Below are positions 27,906-36,088 of a stretch of DNA of 64,000 nt, piece after piece. Source of the DNA: an uncultured candidate division Zixibacteria bacterium (GTDB taxonomy: Bacteria > Zixibacteria > MSB-5A5 > GN15 > PGXB01); NCBI GenBank assembly GCA_937925655.1, contig CALAMC010000114.1, positions 1 to 64,000 on the forward strand. The letters are read 5' to 3'. The translations under genes and the position numbers were made by a program. Below the pieces are notes generated by a model that saw nothing but the letters and a program-made list of their open reading frames with translations, had not been told where the DNA came from and did no database searches. How positions within the stretch are numbered: position 1 is the first letter of the stretch; every line of letters begins with the position of its first letter.

Positions 27906-29540
27906 CTATTGGGGAAGTACGATAAGCACTTCCGCACCTCCATCGGGTCGATTACGCAATTCGATTGTCCCCCCATGGTCGTGCACGATACGGTGACAAA
28001 TAACCAATCCCAACCCGGAGCCTTCTTTTTTGGTGGAAACATACGGTTCAAACGGGCTGTTAAGTACTCCGGCTTCGAATCCGGGGCCAGTGTCACGAAT
28101 CGTAAATGTTATGGTATTCAGGTTACTGTCACACAAAACTTCGACCCGGCTGTTTGGACCCGATTCCAGCCCGTTTTTTATAAGGTTAATCAGCATTTGT
28201 TCGATTTGTTCCGGGTCACATTTTATATACTTTGGCGACGTTTCCGTGATTATGGTTAAACGCCCGTCGTCGATGTGCGTCTTATACAATGCGGCGATTT
28301 CATCCAGTATCGCCTTAACCGGAGTATCGACAATCTTCGGCGGAGCCATTTTGGCGAAGGCCGAAAACTGATCCAGCAGGCGTTTCATGCGATTGATTTC
28401 ATGTCTGATAGTTTTGACCGTTTGCTCCAGAGTGGACTCGAAGGTATCGGGATTGTCACGATAGGCCGCTTTGAGATCGTCGATACCGATTGAAATCGGC
28501 GTCAACGGATTTTTAATTTCGTGGGCGACCTTGCGACCCATCGCTTCCCAGGCGGCGATTTTTTCAGCGGTGGTCAGACGCGCCTGTGTCGTTTTGAGGT
28601 TGCTTTTCATGGCATTGAATGAATCGGCGAGTTCGGAAAATTCACCCTCTTCGTACGCCATGACCGGTGTCGTCCAATCGCCCTCGGCCACTTGTCGGGA
28701 AGCCGCGATAAGATTATCGATTTCTTTTTTGGTTTTGCCGGTAATGTACATACCCATTATTATGGCCAGGATGATAGATATCAGGGCCGCCAGGGCAGTA
28801 ATTTCAAAAAGCGATCGGAAAATCGGGCTGGCCGGCACGGCATCGAATACCGCCGTAATAAAAAATCCGGCCGCCTTTCCTCCGGATATTACCGTGATCA
28901 ACTCTGAATCTTTTTCGTACAATTGGCGGACATCGAGGCGGCTCAAATCAAATCTCTGCGATGATGAATCATCGGCCATGACCAGGGCAATAGCGGCATT
29001 GGTGACTTCGGACAGCAAATTAAGGTAAGTGCTGTCAATATATGTCCCGGAATATAATAACAGGTTTTCATCGATATTATTCAGATATCCATATGCGGCG
29101 TGCGGTCCGTTAATATCGTATTCGACGCGCGCCGAATATCCCGAATGTCTCATATTAATCGTATCCAGTGCTATTCGTCCGCCGACCAGTCCGGGGCGAT
29201 GGGCCGAAGCCAATACTTTTAGATCATGGGATAATATTTCCATGAAGTCTATTCCCGGCGGCAGAGCGCCCAAATCGACCGGCCTTCCCGGTCGGGATTT
29301 TAATCTCATGGAGGCCTCCCTGATCTGCGGCATCTGTACCAGTTGATTGTGGAAAGTGCGCATCCGCTCATGATAAACCTGATCGTACCGTCGGAATGAT
29401 TGTATGCTTTCATCGGCGTTGCGGCGGGCCGATTCGGCGATGCGTTCGTTCGTTATTAAGTGCAGGGATAGCAGGATTAAAAGCGGCGGCAACACGGCGG
29501 CCAGAATCAAATAGACCCTTATTCGTGTGGTTGTGGTCAT
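27906..29540 (-). CDS. NtrY-like membrane sensor histidine kinase
   Basis: This 544-residue kinase has TM1 near the N-terminus (VYLILAAVLPPLLILLSLHLI), a periplasmic domain of about 220 residues, TM2 (ALAALISIILAIIMGMYI), a HAMP domain, and the kinase core: phospho-acceptor His in GRKVAHEIKNPLTPISIGI, N-box in INLIKNGLES, and G boxes in RDTGPGFEAG and GSGLGLVICHRIVHDHGG. The ATG at 29540 directly follows the stop of the upstream solute-binding-like gene; a start at 29579 would add 13 residues lying inside that gene. It should phosphorylate the NtrX-like regulator encoded next. Confidence 0.92.
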   Translation of the reverse strand: MTTTTRIRVYLILAAVLPPLLILLSLHLITNERIAESARRNADESIQSFRRYDQVYHERMRTFHNQLVQMPQIREASMRLKSRPGRPVDLGALPPGIDFMEILSHDLKVLASAHRPGLVGGRIALDTINMRHSGYSARVEYDINGPHAAYGYLNNIDENLLLYSGTYIDSTYLNLLSEVTNAAIALVMADDSSSQRFDLSRLDVRQLYEKDSELITVISGGKAAGFFITAVFDAVPASPIFRSLFEITALAALISIILAIIMGMYITGKTKKEIDNLIAASRQVAEGDWTTPVMAYEEGEFSELADSFNAMKSNLKTTQARLTTAEKIAAWEAMGRKVAHEIKNPLTPISIGIDDLKAAYRDNPDTFESTLEQTVKTIRHEINRMKRLLDQFSAFAKMAPPKIVDTPVKAILDEIAALYKTHIDDGRLTIITETSPKYIKCDPEQIEQMLINLIKNGLESGPNSRVEVLCDSNLNTITFTIRDTGPGFEAGVLNSPFEPYVSTKKEGSGLGLVICHRIVHDHGGTIELRNRPDGGAEVLIVLPQ

Positions 29541-29541
29541 A

Positions 29542-30834
29542 TCAATATCTCGAAATGCCGGGCAATTTAAGTTTGACAAGCCGGCGCAGATTTATTTGGC
29601 CGTCTTCGTTAAATGCCGCCATTCCGATATGGTCGCGGTGGACAAAATACACCCGGGGTCGATACAACGGGAATACGCCCAGATCCTGCCAGAGAAGCTC
29701 GGCGCCCCTGGCGGTGTATTCCTGCTTGCGATCGGGATTGGGGGTTTTTATCTCTTTAATATAATTGTCGAGCAATTGTAGATTTTTATTGATGGTTCTG
29801 CCCGAAACGGTATCCCGGGAAAGAAAAGCGGCGATATATTCCAGACTCAACGACAGGCTGTCGGACCTGACCGGGACCGGTGCGATATAAAGGTCGGAAC
29901 CGCTCCGGCCCAATTGTAGGCGCGTTTCAACCTTATCGCGCCACAGGATATCGGCAAAAAACATGGCTGTCGGCTGAAATTCCCTTTCCGTCGAGGAAAT
30001 CCGCACGGCACCGTCGATCGGTTTGAGGACATTCAACAATTGCTGACCGCGGATCGGATCATGGGGCAGTGGCCTTGGGCAATTGTCGGCGATTGCCATC
30101 GGGCAATTTTGCGCCGTGACACCGTCGCCACCAAACAGGTTGCCGATATTGCCGTCGTCCACCCGATAGTACAGCGAAGTCGTCATCAGACCACGCTGGT
30201 TGTAAACCGTCGACACATTGGGCAACAACGCGACAAAATAGGGGGCGGGAGCGGAAATAATCGATATATCGGGTTCGCAGTTGCGCGGCGATTTGTACGA
30301 AAAATAGCCGTCGATGACGCCGGATTCGAAATCAATCTGCATCTCGGCGGGAGAGATGTAGCGCTTGATAATAATGGCATTGCCCGATTCGGTGAAAAAG
30401 ACGTTTGTTTTCTGCGGTTCGGCATAAAAACCGAATAAATCGGGGAAAACCGGGCTATACGGTGCCTGATTAAAATAGACAGCGCCCAGCGTTATGGCCG
30501 ACACGCTGTCGCTATCGACAGTATTAATAGCCGCCGTCATGCCGTCGGGATGGGTAAGGCCGAAATCTGAATTGACCGGGTAACTATAACTTACACCTAA
30601 CGATGATACTTCAATCTTGCCAGAGTAAATGGAATCATCCCCGTTCAAAATGACAAACTCACAACCTGGATAAACCAGGGCTTCCCGTCCGGCCGCAAAA
30701 TAGAATCGGTTGTCTTTAAACTGCAGAATCTTCGTTTCTATATTGGCGGCGATCGCATGTGTTGCGATCGCCAGTACAAAAGCAATTGTGAGAATATTAA
30801 TTAATCTGCGGGTCTCTATTTTTTTCGTTCTCAT
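29542..30834 (-). CDS. Exported protein resembling a family-5 solute-binding protein (degenerate)
   Basis: This 430-residue protein has an N-terminal signal peptide (LINILTIAFVLAIATHAIAA). Several phrases look like family-5 peptide-binding proteins: YFVALLPNVSTVYNQRGLMTTSLYYRVD resembles the segment preceding the 'AiDR' site, and GAELLWQDLGVFPLYRPRVYFVHR resembles their C-terminal part. The usual first lobe is poorly matched and no permease genes are nearby. The gene is cotranscribed with the two-component pair downstream, so a role as a periplasmic sensor partner is plausible. Family assignment is tentative. Confidence 0.55.
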   Translation of the reverse strand: MRTKKIETRRLINILTIAFVLAIATHAIAANIETKILQFKDNRFYFAAGREALVYPGCEFVILNGDDSIYSGKIEVSSLGVSYSYPVNSDFGLTHPDGMTAAINTVDSDSVSAITLGAVYFNQAPYSPVFPDLFGFYAEPQKTNVFFTESGNAIIIKRYISPAEMQIDFESGVIDGYFSYKSPRNCEPDISIISAPAPYFVALLPNVSTVYNQRGLMTTSLYYRVDDGNIGNLFGGDGVTAQNCPMAIADNCPRPLPHDPIRGQQLLNVLKPIDGAVRISSTEREFQPTAMFFADILWRDKVETRLQLGRSGSDLYIAPVPVRSDSLSLSLEYIAAFLSRDTVSGRTINKNLQLLDNYIKEIKTPNPDRKQEYTARGAELLWQDLGVFPLYRPRVYFVHRDHIGMAAFNEDGQINLRRLVKLKLPGISRY

Positions 30835-30858
30835 CACTTCAATCGGTTTGAATAATAT

Positions 30859-30887
30859 CTATTAAACAATCTAATTACCTGTGTCAA
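30859..30887 (-). promoter_or_regulatory. Predicted promoter for the solute-binding/NtrYX-like operon
   Basis: On the minus strand TTGACA (30887-30882) and TAATAG (30864-30859) are 17 bases apart. The -35 box lies inside the palindrome at 30880-30897. Confidence 0.45.
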
Positions 30888-30897
30888 GAATGACACA
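30880..30897. promoter_or_regulatory. Palindromic operator, copy A
   Basis: TGTGTCA-AGAA-TGACACA is a perfect inverted repeat with seven-base arms and a four-base centre. Arms are identical to those of copy B 65 bases away. It overlaps the -35 box of the leftward promoter, so a bound regulator would block or tune that promoter. Confidence 0.7.
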
Positions 30898-30944
30898 TAA
30901 AAATCCCGGTTCTCTCATCGGGTTATACAAATATATCGGCTTAA

Positions 30945-30962
30945 TGTGTCAATGTTGACACA
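30945..30962. promoter_or_regulatory. Palindromic operator, copy B
   Basis: TGTGTCA-ATGT-TGACACA is a perfect inverted repeat with the same arms as copy A. It contains TTGACA (30955-30960) oriented toward the rightward lipoprotein gene, with a weaker TATTTT 15 bases downstream. The centre-to-centre distance of 65 bases is close to six helical turns. Confidence 0.7.
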
Positions 30963-31089
30963 ATTTTATCTGATTTATTTTGGGCAGTGTTGTATAAGAC
31001 CATATCATTCAATCACATAGACAATCGGCACAATCTTTGAATATTAATCATATAAAACCGGCCAAGAACCAAAAAACAAAGGAGGAGTA

Positions 31090-32166
31090 ATGAAAAATTC
31101 AATGAATCTCAAAGCCGTCGGCGCCATCATGGCATTGGCCCTGATTTCATTTGCAGGCTGTAGCGACGATAAGGCCAAAGCCAAAGGCAACGCAATGGCC
31201 GAGGCAGTCGATACCATCGCCACCAGCGTGGCGCATGAGTTTATCGATGCCACCTTCGCCAAAGCCGAGCCGGTCGTTGAAAAGATTCGGCCGACTCGGG
31301 ATGTTACCGATTTTGACGGCATCAATGATCTTCTGGTTTTCGATTCCGTGATGTATGCCGTTTATGACGGCGGCGTTGTCATTTTTGATTTTGCTGTGGG
31401 GGAACCGGTTTTCATTGAAACCGGCGAAGCCTTCAATGCCGTGGCGCGATTCGATAATCAGGTTTATGTCGGCGGGACCAGGCTCTATACCGTAGCCGAC
31501 AATTCTCTAATCCCCGTGGACGCCAAATTCGAGGGCGTCATCAATGAGTTGTACCCGTACGGATTCATACTGGCTATCGGAACCGATTGCGGTCTGTATT
31601 CCAGAAGTTACGTCGGTGATATGACCGTCACGACCGATTTTGCCGTGGTTCGCATGGCGGCCGATGACGACGGCCTGTGGGTGGCCACCGACGGGCAGGG
31701 GTTGTATCGCTGGAATGGGGAAGAATTCAGTCGTCGTTACCTGTATCGTGACACGACTATTTTCGACAAAGTTCGCGCGCTTGATTTTAATCGTGGCTAT
31801 CTCTATGTCGGTACCGATGACGGTTTTTTTATCTACAATGGCGGGAGCTGGCGGCAGCTGACGGCCGAGGATGGATTGCCGTCGGACTGGGTTATGGATA
31901 TCGATGCCTCCGACTGGGTAATTCTGATCGGTACCAACAACGGCGTGACTACGTATTTTAACGGTGAATTTCGGCCGGTCGGGAATATGGAAAATATCCC
32001 GGCCACGGCCGTTGAAAGATTCGGCCGTCGGGTCCTGGCCGGCACCGGCGACCGGGGCATCTTGATTAAATCGGGAACACAGGTCAAGACTCTGGTGAAT
32101 CCTCAAAAAACAAAGGAGGCGCCTATCGCACATAATCCCGAAACCATACAATTTGGTGGTGAATAA
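31090..32166 (+). CDS. Beta-propeller lipoprotein
   Basis: This 358-residue exported lipoprotein has a lipobox-like sequence (LISFAGC) after a hydrophobic signal and a body of repeated WD-like/two-component-propeller blades, for example GLWVATDGQGLYRWNGEEF, YLYVGTDDGFFIYNGGSW, and WVILIGTNNGVTTYFNGEF. Such propellers often form sensor or protein-binding surfaces in the periplasm. A strong ribosome site (AAAGGAGGAG) precedes the ATG. It diverges from the solute-binding/NtrYX-like operon and shares the twin operators, so it may be a target or a partner of that system. Confidence 0.85.
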   Translation: MKNSMNLKAVGAIMALALISFAGCSDDKAKAKGNAMAEAVDTIATSVAHEFIDATFAKAEPVVEKIRPTRDVTDFDGINDLLVFDSVMYAVYDGGVVIFDFAVGEPVFIETGEAFNAVARFDNQVYVGGTRLYTVADNSLIPVDAKFEGVINELYPYGFILAIGTDCGLYSRSYVGDMTVTTDFAVVRMAADDDGLWVATDGQGLYRWNGEEFSRRYLYRDTTIFDKVRALDFNRGYLYVGTDDGFFIYNGGSWRQLTAEDGLPSDWVMDIDASDWVILIGTNNGVTTYFNGEFRPVGNMENIPATAVERFGRRVLAGTGDRGILIKSGTQVKTLVNPQKTKEAPIAHNPETIQFGGE

Positions 32167-32195
32167 AAAAGGAACGAACAGACGGGCTGTAAAGA

Positions 32196-32222
32196 AAAAC
32201 CCCCCGGATGACGGGGGGTTTT
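32196..32222. terminator. Bidirectional terminator
   Basis: AAAACCCCCCG (32196-32206), a five-base loop, and CGGGGGGTTTT (32212-32222) form a perfect hairpin with T-rich flanks on both strands, between the convergent propeller and VWA genes. Confidence 0.85.
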
Positions 32223-32243
32223 GTATTTCAGGATTGCACGATG

Positions 32244-34328
32244 TTATTCGTTTTCGGCCAGTTGTTCTTCGTATTGCCGGGCCATCGAGATCATATTCAA
32301 AAGTTCCATGACTTCCGGGGTCGGGCGGGAGTTGTAGACATCCCGGGCAAGGTTGGCTACGGCGGTCAGGTTCGAGCCTTTGGCCCAGTACGATTTGCGC
32401 AAAATTTCGGCGAACTCGGCCACGGCCGTAGCCAGTTTGAACTGCGTACTGCACTGATTCATGTAGTTATTGAAATCGCTGCGGTCTACGGTAAATTCGA
32501 TTTCATCGGCACGGTTCATTTCGTTGGGGGCCTTGTAGCGAATGTAGACTTTGGCGACGTGCTCATGGCTGAAATTACGATGCAGTTTGATTTCATACAG
32601 AGCCGTGACGTCATGTCCGGCGCCGATTTCCCCGCCGTCCTCTTTATCATCCCGGAACTTCTCGTCGGCCACGTCACGGTTTTCATAACCGATCAAGCGG
32701 TATGACCGCACGACATTGGGGTTGAAGTCGACTTGTATTTTGACATCGCGCGCGATCACTTCGAGCATACCGGTCAAGTTGTCGACGAAGACGCGCCGGG
32801 CTTCGGCAATATCATCGACATACGCATAATGCCCGTTGCCCTTGTCGCCCAGCTTTTCCATGAGAATATCATTATAATTGCCCATACCGAATCCGATGGC
32901 CGACAGCGTAATCCCCTTGTCGGCGTATCTTTTGATGTCTTTCAAAAGGTCTTCGACTTTGGTGATGCCGACGTTGGCGACGCCATCGGAGCAAAGGATG
33001 ATGCGGTTTATTTTATTCCGGTCGAACATGCGGTCGGCCATATCGTAACCGAGGCGCAATCCTTCGGCGGCATTGGTGGAACCGCCCGGTGCGAGATTTT
33101 CAATAGCCCGCAATATTTCTTCGCGGCGGTCGATCGAAGTCGGATGCAACAGGACACTCCCGCGTGAGCCATAGATGACGATGCCGACCCGGTCACGGTT
33201 TTTCAGCTGATTGACCAGATACTGCAGACCCCGCTTGACCAGACCGAGGCGGTTTTCGGTGGCCATCGAACCGGAAACATCGATGACAAACACAAGGTTG
33301 GCCGGTTTGCGATTGCGGGGGTTTATCTCGCGGCCCTTAATACCGATTTGAAGCAGGCGGCTGTTTTGTCCAAAGTGGGACGGCCCGCCTTCGACAAAAA
33401 CGGCAAACGGCGCTTCTTCGGGGGCGGTATATTCATAATCAAAATGATTAATGAATTCCTCGGCGCGGATGGCATCATCAGGCGGCAGTTTGCCGCGTTC
33501 AAGGTATGAGCGAGCCATAATATATGAAGCATCGTCCACGTCGATGGCGAAAGTGGACAGGTGATCATCCTCGGTATCGACAAACGGATTGACCCCGTAG
33601 TTTTTGAAAAACATGGCGTCAAACGGTTCGCCGTTGACAATGCTGGTTCCGCCATGAGCAGGGGAGGGGTAACAATAGGAGTAATCGGCTTGCACTTTGG
33701 GCTGGATATTTTGTCTTTTTTGAACGACTATTTCGTTGGAGCCACGTCCGCCAAGCAAATCAATATCAGCGGCACCCTCGATGATATATGCCACCTCGCC
33801 GGCACGACCGCCACGGATGATGATATCGCCCTTTGAATCAGTGGACACACCGGCCGTTTGCTGAAGCAACTCGTCCAGATTCTTCACCGGCGGGCTTTTG
33901 ATCGCATTTTTGGATATGATGACCTCGCTGGAGACTTTATAAATATCGATCTTACTCCGGTCGGCGACGATTTTTATAACTTTATCGAGGTCAGCCGTCG
34001 CGGGTGTCATACTAACGTTGATTTCGGTTGATACGTCGACGGATACGTTTACAGAACAGACTTCGACCGTGTTATACCCGACGGCCGAGATTTTCAAAGT
34101 ATATACTCCAGACGGCACCAGAACGATAGTATATCGCCCGTCGGGGTCGGTCATGGTGCCCATAGTGGTTCCGATGATTTGCACCGAAGCCCCGGCGATA
34201 GGGTCTCCGGTATTAACGTCGGTGACAAGCCCTTTAATTTTACCGGTGGTTCCGGCAAGGAGCATAAGAGGGATAGCGATGGCGGCAATGGCGGCGAGGA
34301 TGACTGCGGTTTTGGCTATGGATCGCAT
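32244..34328 (-). CDS. YfbK-type von Willebrand factor A protein with an N-terminal carboxypeptidase-regulatory and TonB-plug-like part
   Basis: This 694-residue exported protein begins with a signal peptide, then a CarboxypepD_reg-like domain (residues ~28-115: GLVTDVNTGDPIAGASVQI, then GTMTDPDGRYTI), then a segment very like a TonB-dependent receptor plug (about 120-190: KNLDELLQQTAGVSTDSKGDIIIRGGRAGEVAYIIEG). No beta-barrel follows; instead there is the YfbK N-terminal region, a VWA domain with MIDAS motif DVSGSM, and a C-terminal DUF3520-type region. It has GGAGG before the ATG. YfbK-type proteins often lie beside ECF sigma factors, as here. The combination suggests an envelope-associated scaffold or calcium-dependent binding protein. 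Confidence 0.85.
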   Translation of the reverse strand: MRSIAKTAVILAAIAAIAIPLMLLAGTTGKIKGLVTDVNTGDPIAGASVQIIGTTMGTMTDPDGRYTIVLVPSGVYTLKISAVGYNTVEVCSVNVSVDVSTEINVSMTPATADLDKVIKIVADRSKIDIYKVSSEVIISKNAIKSPPVKNLDELLQQTAGVSTDSKGDIIIRGGRAGEVAYIIEGAADIDLLGGRGSNEIVVQKRQNIQPKVQADYSYCYPSPAHGGTSIVNGEPFDAMFFKNYGVNPFVDTEDDHLSTFAIDVDDASYIMARSYLERGKLPPDDAIRAEEFINHFDYEYTAPEEAPFAVFVEGGPSHFGQNSRLLQIGIKGREINPRNRKPANLVFVIDVSGSMATENRLGLVKRGLQYLVNQLKNRDRVGIVIYGSRGSVLLHPTSIDRREEILRAIENLAPGGSTNAAEGLRLGYDMADRMFDRNKINRIILCSDGVANVGITKVEDLLKDIKRYADKGITLSAIGFGMGNYNDILMEKLGDKGNGHYAYVDDIAEARRVFVDNLTGMLEVIARDVKIQVDFNPNVVRSYRLIGYENRDVADEKFRDDKEDGGEIGAGHDVTALYEIKLHRNFSHEHVAKVYIRYKAPNEMNRADEIEFTVDRSDFNNYMNQCSTQFKLATAVAEFAEILRKSYWAKGSNLTAVANLARDVYNSRPTPEVMELLNMISMARQYEEQLAENE

Positions 34329-34420
34329 AATCCACCTCCTTAACTGGTGATTTGGTTCGATTAACTTCTGAGGGGATTACACTTTTAAGACGGATTTCTT
34401 CCCGGATGTGTGAAAAAATA

Positions 34421-34446
34421 AAAACCCCCCTAAGATGGGGGGTTTA
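34421..34446 (-). terminator. Terminator of the DUF6249 gene
   Basis: On the minus strand AAACCCCCC (34445-34437), loop ATCTTA (34436-34431), GGGGGGTTT(T) (34430-34422) then a T-rich run ending near 34413 form a hairpin typical of intrinsic termination. It separates this gene from the VWA gene. Confidence 0.8.
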
Positions 34447-34465
34447 TCAGGGTTCCACCTTGTGG

Positions 34466-34849
34466 CTACACGTTGGGTGGAGAAGGAGAATTGTATTTTT
34501 GCGGGCCCCGTAATTCCTTTATCTTCTTGTTGGCAAAGAAGTAGTATATCAACAAACCGATCCCGGCGAAGATTAGCATCAAGCTGAAAGTTATTTCGCC
34601 GCGGTCGTAATCATAGGGCATCATCAGCCCGACCACAACAGCCAGCCCGATGCCGATTAAAACCAGGCCCCATTTCAGCGACGATGGCGCGTAATGCTCG
34701 GCCTGACCAAAAAACAAATGGGTTATATTTTTGTCAATTTCACCTTTTTCCAGTAGTTTACGTTTAAGGCGATAATCGAGGACGATTTTAACGATGAAAA
34801 TGCATGCCACAAAGAAACTTAGCGGGCCTATAAAATCGGGTTCAAACAT
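34466..34849 (-). CDS. DUF6249-type small membrane protein
   Basis: This 127-residue protein has an N-terminal helix (FIGPLSFFVACIFIVKIVLDY), a charged stretch (RLKRKLLEKGEIDKN) and two further helices (WGLVLIGIGLAVVVGLMM and FSLMLIFAGIGLLIYYFFA), matching the DUF6249 family that often lies beside ECF sigma factors in FCB genomes. A GGAG site precedes the ATG. It diverges from the ECF gene at 34967 and has an ECF-type promoter that mirrors that gene's promoter. Role unknown, probably membrane stress related. Confidence 0.78.
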   Translation of the reverse strand: MFEPDFIGPLSFFVACIFIVKIVLDYRLKRKLLEKGEIDKNITHLFFGQAEHYAPSSLKWGLVLIGIGLAVVVGLMMPYDYDRGEITFSLMLIFAGIGLLIYYFFANKKIKELRGPQKYNSPSPPNV

Positions 34850-34884
34850 TATTTTCTCCTTTCTTGTTCGCTTTTGTCAGGTTA

Positions 34885-34910
34885 GACTGCCGCAATCGGG
34901 AATTGTTGCA
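34885..34910 (-). promoter_or_regulatory. ECF-type promoter for the DUF6249 gene
   Basis: On the minus strand TGCAAC (34910-34905) is followed by GTCTAA (34887-34882), with the AAC and GTC blocks 20 bases apart. This is the mirror of the sigma gene's promoter with the same blocks and spacing. Confidence 0.6.
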
Positions 34911-34938
34911 GGGTTTTAAAAGAATTATTCTGCAACAA
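34903..34938. repeat. Inverted repeat with the two divergent -35 elements
   Basis: TTGTTGCAG (34903-34911) and CTGCAACAA (34930-34938) are perfect inverted copies separated by 18 bases. Each arm supplies the TGCAAC -35 box of one of the two divergent ECF promoters. It could also bind a regulator. Confidence 0.7.
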
Positions 34939-34957
34939 ATTAATAAAAACTCGGTCA
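34931..34957 (+). promoter_or_regulatory. ECF-type promoter for the sigma factor gene
   Basis: TGCAAC (34931-34936) is followed by CGGTC (34952-34956), with the AAC and GTC blocks 20 bases apart. Predicted transcription start (near 34966) lies at the ATG at 34967, so the mRNA may be leaderless. Confidence 0.6.
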
Positions 34958-34966
34958 AATCCATAT

Positions 34967-35551
34967 ATGAGTGATGGTCCGCCTGAATCCGGGGCGCTGA
35001 TCGACGAAATCCTGGGCGGCAATAAAGCGGCATTCAGGAAACTGGTCGAACAAAACCAGCGTCTGGTCAGCCATATAATATTCCGGATGGTCGCCGACCG
35101 TCAGGACCGCGAGGATTTATGTCAGGAGGTGTTTGTCAGAGTGTATCGAAATTTACGTGAATTCCGGCGCGAGGCCAAATTATCCACCTGGATCGCGCGG
35201 ATCGCCTACAATATCGGCTTGAGCCATATAAAGAAAAAAAACATCCCGCTGGTCGAAGAAACCGTCCTTGATCATGTCGAATCCGACGGAGATTATCCGC
35301 GCATGCCATCGCCGCACGTCGATGTTGAACAAAAAATAATTTCCGGATTGGTACAAGATGAAATAGAACGACTGCCCGTATATTATAAAACGGCCCTGAC
35401 TTTGTATCATCTGGATGGTATGTCCTATGATGAGATTGTCGATATTATGAAAGTCCCCGAAGGGACAGTTAAAAGCTATATATTCCGCGGACGAAAAATG
35501 CTGAAAGAAAGACTGCTGGCTCGTTATAGCCGGGAGGATTTATGGAATTAA
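34967..35551 (+). CDS. ECF-family RNA polymerase sigma factor (second)
   Basis: This 194-residue protein has region 2 (ALIDEILGGNKAAFRKLVEQNQRLV, then DREDLCQEVFVRVYRNLREF and LSTWIARIAYNIGLSHIKKK) and region 4 (IERLPVYYKTALTLYHLDGMSYDEIVDIMKVPEGTVKSYIFRGRKMLKERL). It overlaps its anti-sigma gene by ten bases. The neighbouring divergent gene and its own promoter carry the same TGCAAC/GTC blocks, which suggests autoregulation. It differs clearly from the first ECF sigma, so the two respond to different signals. Confidence 0.93.
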   Translation: MSDGPPESGALIDEILGGNKAAFRKLVEQNQRLVSHIIFRMVADRQDREDLCQEVFVRVYRNLREFRREAKLSTWIARIAYNIGLSHIKKKNIPLVEETVLDHVESDGDYPRMPSPHVDVEQKIISGLVQDEIERLPVYYKTALTLYHLDGMSYDEIVDIMKVPEGTVKSYIFRGRKMLKERLLARYSREDLWN

Positions 35552-36060
35552 GACATCTTGACGACCGCGCCATTCAGGATTATCTCGATGGTACCGGAAC
35601 GCCCGAGGCGGAACAACACCTTGATTTTTGTGCCGAATGCCGCGCCCGTGTCGAAGAATACAAACTGGTATATCAAGCTCTCGAAGATGATTCGGAATTC
35701 AGGTTGCCCTATAATTTTGCCGAGGCGGTGATGTCGCGCGTAGGCGCCGAAACGGTATCGCCCGAACCGCGACGCATATGGGAACCGGTTTTGTATATTA
35801 TCGGTGCGGCCGCGCTGGTCTGGGGAGTTTTATATTATTTTGGGGCCTTTCCCAAGTCATTGCCGGATTTTTCTTATGGATACGGGTATATAAAAGCGCT
35901 TATGAATTTCGATCTGGTCAATTATATGGCCAATCTTTTTAAGAGCGCCGATTTGAATCCCATGATTATTGTCATGACGGTAATTGTCCTGTGTTTCTAT
36001 GGGGCAGTCGATTATTTGTACCGTCACCGGAAAACAAAACCGACCACACTCTGCGTGTAG
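35542..36060 (+). CDS. Membrane-anchored zinc-finger anti-sigma factor
   Basis: This 172-residue protein has the zf-HC2 motif HLDFCAEC (HxxxCxxC) near the N-terminus, then a soluble stretch, TM1 at about residues 85-105 (PVLYIIGAAALVWGVLYYFGAF), and a second hydrophobic segment near the C-terminus (MIIVMTVIVLCFYGAVDYLY). The membrane anchor contrasts with the soluble anti-sigma at 21004. Likely release is by proteolysis or conformational change at the envelope. The ten-base overlap with the sigma gene indicates coupling. Confidence 0.85.
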   Translation: MELRHLDDRAIQDYLDGTGTPEAEQHLDFCAECRARVEEYKLVYQALEDDSEFRLPYNFAEAVMSRVGAETVSPEPRRIWEPVLYIIGAAALVWGVLYYFGAFPKSLPDFSYGYGYIKALMNFDLVNYMANLFKSADLNPMIIVMTVIVLCFYGAVDYLYRHRKTKPTTLCV

Positions 36061-36069
36061 GGTCGGTTT
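36037..36069. terminator. Bidirectional terminator between the anti-sigma and ZIP genes
   Basis: AAACCGACC (36037-36045) pairs with GGTCGGTTT (36061-36069); an inner ACAC/GTGT stem adds stability. The minus-strand side runs into a T-rich stretch, which fits termination of the ZIP transporter gene. The anti-sigma stop codon lies inside the stem loop. Confidence 0.7.
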
Positions 36070-36088
36070 GGCATTTGTTGCATAATCG

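Noticed and set aside
30979..30998. Possible sigma-54 promoter before the propeller lipoprotein (TTGGGCA...TTGTA)
   Set aside because: The GG and GC elements are not at the required ten-base spacing, so it does not fit the -24/-12 pattern.
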